A stretch of 64,000 bases of DNA, taken from positions 90,209-154,208 of the forward strand of contig NZ_FMWX01000009.1 of NCBI RefSeq assembly GCF_900103265.1. The letters run 5' to 3'. The stretch is from Sphingomonas sp. NFR15 (GTDB lineage Bacteria > Pseudomonadota > Alphaproteobacteria > Sphingomonadales > Sphingomonadaceae). This document shows positions 26,541 through 36,018 of the stretch, piece by piece; position 1 is the stretch's first letter; every line of letters starts with the position of its first letter. The notes under the pieces are model-generated. The model searched no databases. It saw only the letters and a program-made list of their open reading frames with translations, and was not told where the DNA came from. Both the position numbers and the translations under genes were made by a program.

Positions 26541-27700
26541 GCGCCGAACAGCCCCGTCAGCCCGGCCCACACCCGCCCGAAGAAGCCAGCTTCCGCGACA
26601 TCGGTCGCGGCGACCAGCGGCAAACGCTGCGTCGGCATGTCGGGCGCGGTGACGACCAGATCGGCGATATGCTGACCGGCCTTGATCGGCGCCTTGATCG
26701 GGCCGTCATACGCCACCTTGAGCGTCATTTCCGAGGCGACGCCAGCCGGCAGCGTGGCGGTCAAATCCTTGCCCGCGATGAGATCGACATGGTTGCTGGT
26801 GCCGAGTTGGACCTCGGCGGTCTCGACTTTCTTGCCCTTTTTCGCGATCGGCTTGGCCTGCCACGAGCGGAAGCCCCAGTTCATAAACTTGACCGATTCC
26901 TCGGCGCGCTGGCCGTAGGTTCCGAGGCCCGCCAGAACCATCACCAGCCGGCGGCCGTTCTGGATCGCCGAGCCGGTGAAGCCATAACCGGCCTCTTCGG
27001 TGTGGCCGGTCTTCAGGCCGTCGGCGCCGGCGACGCGACCGAGCAGCGGATCGCGGTTCTCCTGCTTGATCGCCGCGCCGGCGCCCAGCGTCTTGCCCCA
27101 GGTGAAATCAGGGCGCGAATAGAATTTCTTGTAAAGATCGGGGAAGTTGGTGATCGTCGCCTTGGCGAGCGTCGCCAGGTCGCGCGCAGTCACATAGGTC
27201 ACGCCGCCGTCGGGCCAGCCGTTCGACGTACCGAAGTGGCTGTTCTTGAGACCGATCTTCTCGGCGTCGCGGTTCATCCGCTCGACGAAAGCGGGTTCCG
27301 TTCCGGAAATGCCCTCGGCCAGCACCACGCAGGCGTCATTCCCCGAGAGCGTCACGATACCGTAGAGCAGATCGGCCACGCTGACCTTCTCGCCGGCCGA
27401 CAGGAACATCGTCGAGCCTTGCGAATGCCACTTCCGCCACGTCTCCGGCTGCATCTCGAACTGCTGGTCGAGCTTGAGTTCGCCCTTCTTGATGAGGTCG
27501 AAGGCAACATAGACCGTCATCATCTTCGCGAGCGACGCCGGCGGCATGCGGCGGTCGGCATCCTTCTGGTACAGGATCGACCCGGAGGACATGTCCTCCA
27601 TGTATGCAACCGGCGCCGGCGTATCGAATTGCGGCGCGGCGGCGAGGCTTGGCTGGACGACGAGCATCGCGAGAACAGAGGCGGCGATCAGTTTCTTCAT
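26537..27700 (-). CDS. D-alanyl-D-alanine carboxypeptidase, PBP5/6 family
   Basis: Trims the terminal D-Ala of peptidoglycan stem peptides in the periplasm. Signal peptide 1-20 (ending SLAAA); the serine-peptidase S11 motifs are SxxK as SLAK (near residue 57), SxN as SGN and KTG as LKTGHT. A C-terminal beta-rich domain follows and the extreme C-terminus (FFGRVWAGLTGLFG) is an amphipathic membrane anchor as in PBP5. 387 aa. It is part of a cell-wall gene group with the SPOR protein and MltB. Confidence 0.93.
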   Translation of the reverse strand: MKKLIAASVLAMLVVQPSLAAAPQFDTPAPVAYMEDMSSGSILYQKDADRRMPPASLAKMMTVYVAFDLIKKGELKLDQQFEMQPETWRKWHSQGSTMFLSAGEKVSVADLLYGIVTLSGNDACVVLAEGISGTEPAFVERMNRDAEKIGLKNSHFGTSNGWPDGGVTYVTARDLATLAKATITNFPDLYKKFYSRPDFTWGKTLGAGAAIKQENRDPLLGRVAGADGLKTGHTEEAGYGFTGSAIQNGRRLVMVLAGLGTYGQRAEESVKFMNWGFRSWQAKPIAKKGKKVETAEVQLGTSNHVDLIAGKDLTATLPAGVASEMTLKVAYDGPIKAPIKAGQHIADLVVTAPDMPTQRLPLVAATDVAEAGFFGRVWAGLTGLFGA

Positions 27701-27727
27701 TTCAGGCGGTCCCGTTACGCTAAATTT

Positions 27728-28603
27728 CTACTCGGTGTGGCTGACACGTGCGTCGCGATAGCCGTGCCGCGCGGCTTCGTCACGCGCGCGTTTGGCGGCG
27801 GCGATATGGCCATACGGGCCAAGCTGAACCCGATACAACCCGCCCCCAGCAAGCACGCGCCCGCCGAGCGACCGCGCGAGCGCATCGGCTCGCGCGGGAG
27901 CCGAGAGCGCGGCCACCTGTACGACATAGCCCGATCTTGGCACGGGTGTGCGCGGCTGGGTGCGCACGACAGGGGCTCCGGCCGACGCGATTGGTTCGAT
28001 ATGCGGCGACACATGCGGCGGGGCCGACCGGATATCGGGCTCCGCCCGAGGCGGAACGACTGGCGTCCCTGCATATTGGGGCACGCGCTTGCGGAGCGCC
28101 CTGAGCAACACCTCCGGCGCATCAATTCTGGCCGATGCCAAAGCGCCCGATCGCAAAGCGGTCTGATCCTGCGGCCCAGGCGTCGCCGACCGCACCCGAA
28201 TGCCCGTGCCCGGAGCGGTACCAAGCGCCCGGAACGCGCCCTCCGACAGCAGCGCTGTGCCGCCGGGCGCCGCATTCGCGCCGACCAGCGCCAAAATCGT
28301 ATGGCCGTGATCGAGTTCGGTCAGTTCGACGAAACTGCCCGGCGCGGCCCCTGCCGCCGCGACCGACACGCCGGGAGCACCGCCATCGTCAGGCCGGGCC
28401 ACCGCGACCATGTCGAACGACGCACCACCCGACGTCGCGCGCGGACCGGCACCTTGCGGCAGATCCGAAGGCGCTTCGCCCTGCGGCGGGCCGGCGGGGC
28501 GCATCGGCTGCGACCAACCCGTGCGCGGCCGATCGGACGATAGATCATTGCGAAGCCCGTCAGCAGCGTCCAGCGCGGCAGCGAGAACGATCAGCGCGAG
28601 CAT
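27728..28603 (-). CDS. SPOR-domain protein with a degenerate RlpA-like domain
   Basis: A 291-aa exported protein. Residues 90-135 (VELTELDHGHTILAL and LLSEGAFRALG) align in pattern with the double-psi beta-barrel of RlpA but lack the catalytic Asp context, and residues 220-290 (GYVVQVAALSAPARADALAR) form a SPOR domain, which binds denuded glycan strands at the septum. It probably acts in cell-wall remodelling at division, without assured lytic activity. Placed immediately after mltB and 27 bp before the carboxypeptidase gene. Confidence 0.75.
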   Translation of the reverse strand: MLALIVLAAALDAADGLRNDLSSDRPRTGWSQPMRPAGPPQGEAPSDLPQGAGPRATSGGASFDMVAVARPDDGGAPGVSVAAAGAAPGSFVELTELDHGHTILALVGANAAPGGTALLSEGAFRALGTAPGTGIRVRSATPGPQDQTALRSGALASARIDAPEVLLRALRKRVPQYAGTPVVPPRAEPDIRSAPPHVSPHIEPIASAGAPVVRTQPRTPVPRSGYVVQVAALSAPARADALARSLGGRVLAGGGLYRVQLGPYGHIAAAKRARDEAARHGYRDARVSHTE

Positions 28604-29635
28604 TTACTGCGACACCGCATCCGAGAGCAGCCCCACCGACAAGGCATAGAAATTCGAGCAATTATAATCGAGAATGACGCGGTAATTGCCCGTCAGAAGA
28701 TACGCGGTGTCGCCAGAGCCATCCGGCTCGATCAGCGTCGCCAGCACGGAATCGCGCGGCCACGTCCGGCTCTGCGGTACTATGCCAAGCGCGCGCCATT
28801 CCGCCATCGTCTTCCAGCCGCTATGCCGCTGGAAAACGCGCGGACAGCGCGGGCTGAACATACGGTTGACGATCTGCGAGCGGTCGAACCCGGCGGGCAC
28901 GTTCACCGCGAAACCCCAGGGCTGCCCCGGACGCCAGCCGGCATTACTGAAGTAATTGCCGATCGAGGCAAGCGTGTCGGCGTCGCTCGTCCAGATGTCG
29001 GCACGCCCGTCGCCGTCACCGTCACGCGCCAGCCGGTTGTAGACCGATGGCAGGAACTGCGGCCCGCCGGTCGCGCCCGCCCAGCTACCCACCAGTTTGC
29101 TCCTCGGCACACCGCGATCGATCATCTTGAGCGCGCCGATGAATTCGTCCGTGAAAAGATCGCGTCGACGCCCTTCATACGCGAGCGTGGCGAGCGCGCG
29201 CGGCAGGTCGAAACCGCCCATCACCACGCCGTAGTTTGTCTCATTTCCCCAGATCGCGACCATGATCGATTCGGGAACGCCGGTCTCCTCCTCAATCTTC
29301 TTCAGGCGCCAGCGCTGCGCCTGATACGCGGTACGGCCGCGGCTGATCCGTTGCGCGTCGACGTGCGCGATTCGGTACGGCGCGAACGGCGGGACGGCCG
29401 TGCTCCCCGGGTTGCCGGGCTGCTTGCGATCGAGATCAATCACGCGCTGGTTGAGCGTCAACGTCGGCAGCACCGCGTTGAGCGTCCCCTCCGACACACC
29501 CTGCGCCCGCGCCTGCACGCGTAACTGACCGAGGAACGCCTGAAAACCGGCATCGTCCTGAGCACACGCCGGCAGGGAAAACACGGCCGCGACGGCCGCG
29601 CCGATCGCCGACAAGGATTTGCAAAACACCCGCAT
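28604..29635 (-). CDS. mltB: Lytic murein transglycosylase MltB family
   Basis: Cleaves the MurNAc-GlcNAc bond, leaving 1,6-anhydro ends. From ATG 29635 (MRVFCKSLSAIGAAVAAVFS) there is a signal peptide ending near ACAQ, then a family GH103 domain: the catalytic Glu in IWGNETNYG, GATGGPQFLPS and the DGDGDGRADIW loop, which resembles a calcium site. 343 aa. No clear Shine-Dalgarno precedes this ATG; it is chosen because it opens the signal peptide. It heads the minus-strand run ending at mazG. Confidence 0.9.
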   Translation of the reverse strand: MRVFCKSLSAIGAAVAAVFSLPACAQDDAGFQAFLGQLRVQARAQGVSEGTLNAVLPTLTLNQRVIDLDRKQPGNPGSTAVPPFAPYRIAHVDAQRISRGRTAYQAQRWRLKKIEEETGVPESIMVAIWGNETNYGVVMGGFDLPRALATLAYEGRRRDLFTDEFIGALKMIDRGVPRSKLVGSWAGATGGPQFLPSVYNRLARDGDGDGRADIWTSDADTLASIGNYFSNAGWRPGQPWGFAVNVPAGFDRSQIVNRMFSPRCPRVFQRHSGWKTMAEWRALGIVPQSRTWPRDSVLATLIEPDGSGDTAYLLTGNYRVILDYNCSNFYALSVGLLSDAVSQ

Positions 29636-29689
29636 GCGAGGACTCTGGCACAAGCCCGCGCCGACATGAACCCCCAAAGGCCGTACCCC

Positions 29690-29719
29690 TTGCACAAATC
29701 GGCGTTCCGGCTCTAAGCG
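29690..29719 (+). promoter_or_regulatory. Candidate promoter for tRNA-Ser
   Basis: TTGCAC (29690-29695) and TAAGCG (29714-29719) are 18 bp apart and end 12 bp before the mature tRNA 5' end. The -10 is a weak match. Confidence 0.3.
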
Positions 29720-29731
29720 GAGCCAGCACGC

Positions 29732-29821
29732 GGAGAGATGGCCGAGTGGTTTAAGGCAGCGGTCTTGAAAACCGCCGTGGGTGTAAGCTCACCGTGGGTT
29801 CGAATCCCACTCTCTCCGCCA
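29732..29821 (+). tRNA. tRNA-Ser (anticodon UGA)
   Basis: Reads UCA/UCG-type serine codons. The 90-nt sequence folds into a cloverleaf: acceptor stem GGAGAGA/TCTCTCC, anticodon loop CTTGAAA with anticodon TGA, a long variable arm (class II) around GTAAGC, the T loop GGTTCGAATCC and an encoded CCA end. No integrase or attachment-site duplication is visible beside it. Confidence 0.97.
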
Positions 29822-30060
29822 AAGACGTGCGATCAGGATGCGCGCGGAACGCCCGGAAAAATTTGCCCCTGCACACCGGATGCTCGTGACATGCGTGTAC
29901 GGAGAACGGTCGCGCCCTGACGGTCCCGTCCGCGCCTATCCGTCGTGGAAACGACATCGCCGCGTCTCATGATTGCAGCGATACTGACACAAAGCGCCCC
30001 TAGTGGGTCGCCAGCCGGCGAGAACAACGCAAAGCCGCGCTTTGCCCAAGGGGACATCAT
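29822..30060. other. Intergenic region between tRNA-Ser and the TonB receptor gene
   Basis: About 240 bp without a convincing gene. The only readable element is AAGGGGA just before the TTG start of the receptor. No iron box or riboswitch fold was recognised. Confidence 0.5.
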
Positions 30061-32460
30061 TTGACGAAATTCATCTCGGCCGGCGCGTTCGCCGCGCTGC
30101 CGGTCGCGCTGTGCGTACCCGTTTTCGCGTATGCCGCACCCGTCGCTACGCCAGCCGAAGCGCCCGTCGCCGATCAGATTGCGGATGCCGACACGGTGAT
30201 CGTCACCGGCACGCGCGATCGCGGCGTGACCCAGTTCAATTCGCAGTCCCCGATCGACGTGCTGCCCGCCACCGCTCTCGATGCGAGCGTCTCCGGCGAT
30301 CTCAACGACACGCTCGCGCAATTGCTGCCTTCGTTCAACGTCCAGCGCCTGCCAGCCGCGGATGGACAGGCGTTCGTGCGCCCCGCCACGCTGCGCGGGC
30401 TGTCGGCGGACCAGACCCTCGTGCTGATCAACGGCAAACGGTATCACCGTTCCGCCCTGCTCGGCACGCGCGGCGCGCAGGCGCCCGATCTCGCGACGAT
30501 CCCCGGCCTCGCCATCAAGCGCATCGAAGTGCTGCGCGACGGCGCTTCGGCGCAATACGGATCAGATGCGATCGCCGGTGTCGTCAACATCATCCTGGAC
30601 GACCAGCCCGGTCTCAACGCATTCGGCCAATATTCGCAATATTACAAAGGCGACGGCAAGGAATATCAAGGTGGCATCCAGGGTGGCGTGGCGCTCGGCG
30701 ACCGCGGCAGCTTCGTCTTCACCGGCGAATATGATCATTCCGAAGCCACCTCGCGCACCCGTCAGCGGCCCGACGCGATCGCCTTCCAGGCCGCGAACCC
30801 CACGCTGAAGGTGCCGAACCCGGTGCAGCGCTGGGGGCAGCCGGATCTCGAAAGCATTCGCGGCGGCTACAATACCCATTTCGACGTCTCGGACGCGTTC
30901 AAGCTCTACAGCTTCGGCACGTTCGGCGAGGGCGAAGGCGTCACCGATTTCAACTGGCGCAACCCCGCCGGCACGGCGTCGGTCTATGGCGCCAGCCCCG
31001 CCTTTCCCGGTTTCAACTTCTCCAGCCTGTACCCGACGGGGTTCACGCCGCGCTTCGGCACGCAAACCAGCGATGTGCAGGCGACCGGCGGCGCGCGCGG
31101 CGCGCTCGCGCATGCGTTCACCTATGATCTCAGCGCATCCTATGGCCAGAGCGTGATCGACTACACGCTGAGCGAGAGCCTCAACGCTTCGCTCGGCCCG
31201 ACCTCGCCGACCGCTTTCTATCTCGGGCGCCTGCGCCAGCGCGAGTTCAACCTCAACGCCGACTTCGTGTACCGCCTGCCAGTCGGCGGTCTCGCGCCGA
31301 TCAACATCGCCTTTGGCGGCGAACGGCGCCTCGAACAATATAGCGTCCGGCCCGGCGACCCGGCCTCCTACGCGATCGGTCCGGGCGCGGCATCGGGCCT
31401 GGCGCCCAATTCGAACGGCTTCCCCGGCTTCAGCCCGTTGCAGGCGGGTCGGTTCAGCCAGGAAAGTTACGCCGGATACGGCGATCTGGAATGGCAGCCC
31501 GTCAAGATGCTCAGCGTCGGCGCGGCCGGCCGCTACGAGAACTTCTCGGCCTTTGGCGGCAAGTTCACCTACAAGCTGAGCGCGCGCGTCGAACCGGCCG
31601 ACGGCATCGCGCTGCGCGGTGGCTATTCTACCGGTTTCCGTGCGCCGACGCCGGGGCAGCTCAACACCTCGAACACCTCGCAGGGCCTCGATACCCGCAC
31701 CTTGCAGGTGTTCAACAGCGGACGTCTCGCCACCACCGATCCGATCGCGGTCGCGCTCGGCGCCAAGCCGCTCAAGCCCGAAACATCCGATACGATCACC
31801 GCCGGGCTGACGTTCAGGACCGCGTTCGGGCTGACCGGCAGCGTCGATGCCTATCAGATCAGCGTCGATGGCCGCTTCAGCCAATCCGCGTCGGTCGCCG
31901 TCCCCGCCAGCGTCGCCAATCCGCTGCGCTTCACCTCGGTCAGCTATTTCACCAACGATTTCGACACGCGCACGCGCGGCATCGAGGCGGTGTTGAACTA
32001 TGTGCAAGCGGTCGGGCCGGGCAAGGCGACCGCGACGATCGCCTATAATTACAATCGCACCAAGGTGACGAGCGGCACATCGGCGGCGATCCCGAACGAG
32101 ACCCAGCGGATCGTCTTCGAACAGCGTCTGCCTCAACACAATGCGACCGGGTCGATCGGCTATGATGTCGGCGCGGTCGGGCTGCTGCTGCGCGGGCGCT
32201 ATTATGGCGGCTGGACCGACGTGTCCGGCAACGCGACCGGTGACATCTACCAAAAGTTCGGCGGCATCGCGCTGTTCGACGTGTCGGCCAGCTACACTTT
32301 CGCGCAACATTTCACAATCCGCGCCGGTGCGGAGAATGTCTTCAACCGCTATCCGGCCGAAGCGACCAACCAGGCGGTGCGCGGCCTGATCTATTCGCGC
32401 AACGCACCCTATGATACCGACGGCGGCCAATATTATGTCCGCTTGGGCATGAAGTTCTGA
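30061..32460 (+). CDS. TonB-dependent outer membrane receptor
   Basis: Active uptake channel powered by TonB. From TTG 30061, preceded by AAGGGGA, the 799-aa product has a signal peptide (ending AYAAP), a TonB box DTVIVTGTR (near residue 43), a plug domain (residues 55-175, with DGASAQYGSDAIAGVVNI) and a 22-strand barrel ending in Phe (VRLGMKF). The substrate cannot be read from sequence. The PLP-enzyme gene 13 bp downstream is probably co-transcribed and hints at an amino-acid or peptide-derived ligand. Confidence 0.93.
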   Translation: MTKFISAGAFAALPVALCVPVFAYAAPVATPAEAPVADQIADADTVIVTGTRDRGVTQFNSQSPIDVLPATALDASVSGDLNDTLAQLLPSFNVQRLPAADGQAFVRPATLRGLSADQTLVLINGKRYHRSALLGTRGAQAPDLATIPGLAIKRIEVLRDGASAQYGSDAIAGVVNIILDDQPGLNAFGQYSQYYKGDGKEYQGGIQGGVALGDRGSFVFTGEYDHSEATSRTRQRPDAIAFQAANPTLKVPNPVQRWGQPDLESIRGGYNTHFDVSDAFKLYSFGTFGEGEGVTDFNWRNPAGTASVYGASPAFPGFNFSSLYPTGFTPRFGTQTSDVQATGGARGALAHAFTYDLSASYGQSVIDYTLSESLNASLGPTSPTAFYLGRLRQREFNLNADFVYRLPVGGLAPINIAFGGERRLEQYSVRPGDPASYAIGPGAASGLAPNSNGFPGFSPLQAGRFSQESYAGYGDLEWQPVKMLSVGAAGRYENFSAFGGKFTYKLSARVEPADGIALRGGYSTGFRAPTPGQLNTSNTSQGLDTRTLQVFNSGRLATTDPIAVALGAKPLKPETSDTITAGLTFRTAFGLTGSVDAYQISVDGRFSQSASVAVPASVANPLRFTSVSYFTNDFDTRTRGIEAVLNYVQAVGPGKATATIAYNYNRTKVTSGTSAAIPNETQRIVFEQRLPQHNATGSIGYDVGAVGLLLRGRYYGGWTDVSGNATGDIYQKFGGIALFDVSASYTFAQHFTIRAGAENVFNRYPAEATNQAVRGLIYSRNAPYDTDGGQYYVRLGMKF

Positions 32461-32473
32461 GGAAGCGAACGGC

Positions 32474-33772
32474 ATGCCGACGATCAGCCGGAGAGCGATG
32501 ATGACCGCGGCGGCGGCCTTGCCCGTCGCCGGCCGGCTGGGCGCGGCGATGCCGGGGCGCGGTCCGGCGCCGGACAGCCGCGCCGCCCGCCCCGATGACG
32601 AAGCCTATTGGGCGAAGATCGCCGCGCAATATGATGTGAGCCGCGACGTCATCCAGCTCGAAAACGGCAATTGGGGCATCATGGCGAAACCCGTGCTCGC
32701 CGCCTATGAACGCGCGGTCGAGCGGGTCAACCGCGAGAACAGCTTCTACACCCGCCGCGGCTTCGCGGGCGATTACCGCGCGATACATCAGCGGGTGGCG
32801 GCGGCGCTGGGCGTCGGCGCCGACGAAATCGCGCTGACCCGAAATGCCACCGAGGCGTTGCAGGGGCTGATCGACGGCTACAATAAGTTGCGGCCGGGCG
32901 ATGCGGTGCTGACCGCCGATCTCGATTACGACAGCATGCTCGGCTGCTTCGACGGGCTGAAGGCGCGGCGCGGAGTGCAGGTGGTGCGGATCGCGCTCCC
33001 CGAACCGGCAACATATCAGGGCGTGATCGACGCCTATACACGGGCGTTCGCCGCCAATCCCAAGATCCGGCTGGTGCTGCTCACCCACCTCAGCCACCGC
33101 ACCGGGCTGGTAATCCCGGTGCGCGAGATCGTGGCGATGGCGCGCGCGCGTGGCATAGACGCAATCGTCGATGCCGCGCACAGTTGGGGGCAACTCGATT
33201 TCGACTTCGCCGATCTCGGCGTCGATTTCGCCGGCTTCAATCTGCACAAATGGTGGGGCGCGCCGCTCGGCGTCGGTGTGTTGTATCTCCGGAAGAGCCG
33301 GGTACGTGACATCGATCCCGACCCCGCGAATGGCGAGAGCGACCCCGACAGCGTGCATGCGCGCGTCCACACCGGCACGAGCGATTTCGCCGCGATGTTG
33401 ACCGTGCCGGACGCGTTCGACTTCCAGCAGGCGATCGGCACGCCGGCGCGGGCGGCGCGGCTGCGCTATTTGCGCGATCGCTGGGCCGAGCCGCTGCGCA
33501 CGCTGGACGGGTTGCAGATCCTGACGCCGAGCGATCCGCGCTCGCACGGCGGCATAACATCGTTCCGCATCCGCGGCCTCGTCACCCCGGCCGACAATAT
33601 CGCCGTGGCGAAAATGCTGCTCGACGAATTCGGCATCTTCACCGTCCACCGCACCGGGGTCGCGGCCGGGGCGTGCGTGCGGGTCACACCGGCGTTGTTC
33701 ACCGATCCGGCACAGATCGACAAGCTCGCCGCGGCGCTGCCACAGGTGGTCAAGCGGCTTGCGAAAGGCTGA
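32474..33772 (+). CDS. Class V aminotransferase-fold PLP enzyme with probable Tat signal
   Basis: A 432-aa fold-type I PLP enzyme resembling isopenicillin-N-epimerase/cysteine-desulfurase-like proteins. The PLP Lys is in GFNLHKWWGAPLG; VDAAHSWGQ supplies the PLP-contacting Asp and His; TRNATEALQG binds the phosphate. The N-terminus MPTISRRAMMTAAAALPVAG is a twin-arginine-like signal peptide, implying folded export to the periplasm with cofactor. The gene follows the TonB receptor by 13 bp, suggesting it processes the imported substrate. The exact reaction is unknown. Confidence 0.8.
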   Translation: MPTISRRAMMTAAAALPVAGRLGAAMPGRGPAPDSRAARPDDEAYWAKIAAQYDVSRDVIQLENGNWGIMAKPVLAAYERAVERVNRENSFYTRRGFAGDYRAIHQRVAAALGVGADEIALTRNATEALQGLIDGYNKLRPGDAVLTADLDYDSMLGCFDGLKARRGVQVVRIALPEPATYQGVIDAYTRAFAANPKIRLVLLTHLSHRTGLVIPVREIVAMARARGIDAIVDAAHSWGQLDFDFADLGVDFAGFNLHKWWGAPLGVGVLYLRKSRVRDIDPDPANGESDPDSVHARVHTGTSDFAAMLTVPDAFDFQQAIGTPARAARLRYLRDRWAEPLRTLDGLQILTPSDPRSHGGITSFRIRGLVTPADNIAVAKMLLDEFGIFTVHRTGVAAGACVRVTPALFTDPAQIDKLAAALPQVVKRLAKG

Positions 33773-34003
33773 CGACCGGGGAGAACCCGACCTTCAGGCG
33801 GGGAGCCCCGCGATCCCGGCGACGCCTGCGTGGTCATAGGAGCATGGATCGAGCCGCCAACACAGGAGTGCAGGCGCCCACTACAACACGGCGGGGGGGT
33901 ACGAAGCGGCGAGCGCCTGCCCGATGGGTGTTGCCCTCCGCGGGGCGCCGCGACCATCCGCAATGTCCCGGAGCGTACCGTTCGGACGATCCCGTGCCCG
34001 CTC

Positions 34004-35905
34004 CTAAGCATCCGCCAAGGGCACCGTGAAGTGGAAGCAGGAGCCCTTCCCCTCCTCCGTTTCGTACCAGATGCGGCCGCCATGCGCTTCGACGACGGAT
34101 CGGCAGATCGACAGTCCCAGGCCCATGCCCGTGCCCACGCCCATGCCTTCCGCCTTGTCGCTCAGGAAGGGCTTGAAAAGCCTCGCGGCGGCTTCGGCCG
34201 AAATGCCGGGGCCATTGTCGGTCACGGTGAACTGAACCATGTCGCGATCGACCCTGGCGCCGACGTCGATAACGCCGCCGCGCCCAAGAACATCGATGGC
34301 GTTACGGATCAGGTTCATCAGCGCCTGCTGGATCTGGACACGATCCACGAGAATGCGGGGCATCGTGCGAGGCACGCTGGAGGTGCAGGAGATGCCTTTG
34401 ACCTTGCAGTCCACAGCCCCAAGGATCATCGCCTGGGCTGTAACGTCATGCGGATCTTCGATCGTCCGGTCTAGTTCCTCGCGGCGAACGAACTCCCGCA
34501 AACCATGTACGATCGCACCGGCACGCAAGGCTTCGCGGCCCGCTTCCTCCAACGCCTCGCCGACCAGCGCACAGGCGTCCGCGCGTTCCTCTCCGACAAG
34601 CGTGGCCGCCGCCTGAAGGTAGTTGGCGATCGCGTTGAGCGGCTGGTTCAGCTCATGGGCAAGCGTCGTCGCCATCGTGCCGGCGGTCGTGATCCGCGAT
34701 ATGCGCAGCAATTGTGTCTGAAGCGTGCGCCGCTCCGCTTCGACGCGTTCGGCCGCAGTGAGATCGCGCATGAAGCCGGTGAGAATCTTGCTGCCTCCTG
34801 CGGTAGCTTCGCCGACGAAGAGCCTCAGCGAGAAGACTTCTCCGGTCTTGCGGCGCCCTTGGACCTCTCGCGGTCCCGTCAACGGCCCGCGTGCGGGATC
34901 GGCACCATATCGTTCGATACCGCGATTGTGTTTCAGCGCATCGTCGGGAGACATGAGCATGGAGATGCTACGCCCGAGCACCTCATCGGCGGTGTAGCCG
35001 AACATCTGCTGCGCCGCAGGGCTGAAAGAGAGTACATCGCCCTTCTCGTCGGCGGTCACCATCGCATCCGGAACGGTGTCCAGGATGGAGCGTAACTGCG
35101 CGACGCGTGCCTCGGCCGCCTGCATCCGCTCCCAGTCGGGCGTCATGTCGTGCACGACGGAGCCGAACCCGATCGCATTGCCCGCCGCATCACGCACCGC
35201 ATTCACGGTTGCGTCGGCCAGGAACTGCGTTCCGTCCTTGCGCAAGCGCGCCGAGCGCGAGTGACAGCTACCTTCTTCCAGCGCCGTGCGTAGCTGCGTG
35301 GCGGGCAGTCCGGTCATTCGGTCGGAGGGCAGGAAGAGAAAGCTGTGTTCGCGCCCAAGGGCCTCCACTTCGCTCCAGCCGTAAAGCCGCTGGGCGCCGG
35401 CATTCCAGATAATCACCCGCCCGCGACGATCAAGGAAGCACAATGCATGTCGCTCGGCGCTGTCGATCAGCAGGTTCAACTCGCGGTTGAGCGCCGCCGC
35501 CCGCGTCTGGCTTCGCACCAGCCCGGTGAGGACTTCGGTGAACAAGACGATTCCGCCGATCTCCCCGCCGGGGCGGCGCCAGGGCATGACCTCCCAGCGC
35601 ACCCAGTCGGTCGCTCCGTCAGCACGGTCGAAACGCTCGATATCGCTGGAAACCGTCTCGCCGTGCAGCGCCCGGCCATGAACCGCCCGCCAATCCTCGC
35701 CGATCTCCGGGAACAACTCGTAATGAGATTTTCCCTCGATGCTGCTCTCACTCAGGTTGTAGTCCGTGAGCCAGCGGCGGCTAACGCGCAGATATCGCAT
35801 GTCAGTGTCGAGAACCGCGATCGCGGCCGGCGCATGCTCCAGCAACAGACGCGCGAGATCGTCCTCTTCGGAAACGCGATCCTGTCGAATGCTGGTTTGC
35901 GACAT
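34004..35905 (-). CDS. FixL-like cytosolic PAS histidine kinase with haem-PAS landmarks
   Basis: A 633-aa soluble kinase: three PAS domains (about 15-135, 135-260, 265-395), HisKA with TLAHELNQPLNAIANY, and HATPase (GTGMGLGLSICRSVVEAHGG). In the third PAS, His326 (LKHNRGIERY) and Arg346 are 20 residues apart and align with the haem-ligand His200 and the oxygen-sensing Arg220 of Bradyrhizobium FixL. No membrane helix is present. ATG 35905 is chosen as the start with the family-like MSQTSIRQD. The FixJ-like gene lies 113 bp upstream on the same strand. Oxygen sensing is an inference from these residues. Confidence 0.85.
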   Translation of the reverse strand: MSQTSIRQDRVSEEDDLARLLLEHAPAAIAVLDTDMRYLRVSRRWLTDYNLSESSIEGKSHYELFPEIGEDWRAVHGRALHGETVSSDIERFDRADGATDWVRWEVMPWRRPGGEIGGIVLFTEVLTGLVRSQTRAAALNRELNLLIDSAERHALCFLDRRGRVIIWNAGAQRLYGWSEVEALGREHSFLFLPSDRMTGLPATQLRTALEEGSCHSRSARLRKDGTQFLADATVNAVRDAAGNAIGFGSVVHDMTPDWERMQAAEARVAQLRSILDTVPDAMVTADEKGDVLSFSPAAQQMFGYTADEVLGRSISMLMSPDDALKHNRGIERYGADPARGPLTGPREVQGRRKTGEVFSLRLFVGEATAGGSKILTGFMRDLTAAERVEAERRTLQTQLLRISRITTAGTMATTLAHELNQPLNAIANYLQAAATLVGEERADACALVGEALEEAGREALRAGAIVHGLREFVRREELDRTIEDPHDVTAQAMILGAVDCKVKGISCTSSVPRTMPRILVDRVQIQQALMNLIRNAIDVLGRGGVIDVGARVDRDMVQFTVTDNGPGISAEAAARLFKPFLSDKAEGMGVGTGMGLGLSICRSVVEAHGGRIWYETEEGKGSCFHFTVPLADA

Positions 35906-36018
35906 GGTGACGATTGCTCTCGCTCTCGGCGCTGATCCGTCCAACCAGCGCCTGACTGCAAGTGGGTCACACCTGCATGGGCTCGCGCAATTGTGGCTTT
36001 TCCTGAGCTTCGGCACCA

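Noticed and set aside
26669..28543. A 624-codon plus-strand frame across the carboxypeptidase and SPOR genes
   Set aside because: Mirror of two well-supported minus-strand genes; crosses their boundary.
29732..29821. tRNA-Ser as an integration site for a genomic island
   Set aside because: No integrase gene and no repeat of the tRNA 3' end is visible within the flanking sequence.
30562..32475. A 637-codon frame antisense to the TonB receptor
   Set aside because: Same mirror-frame composition (Arg/Ala/Asp runs) with no signal peptide or domain.
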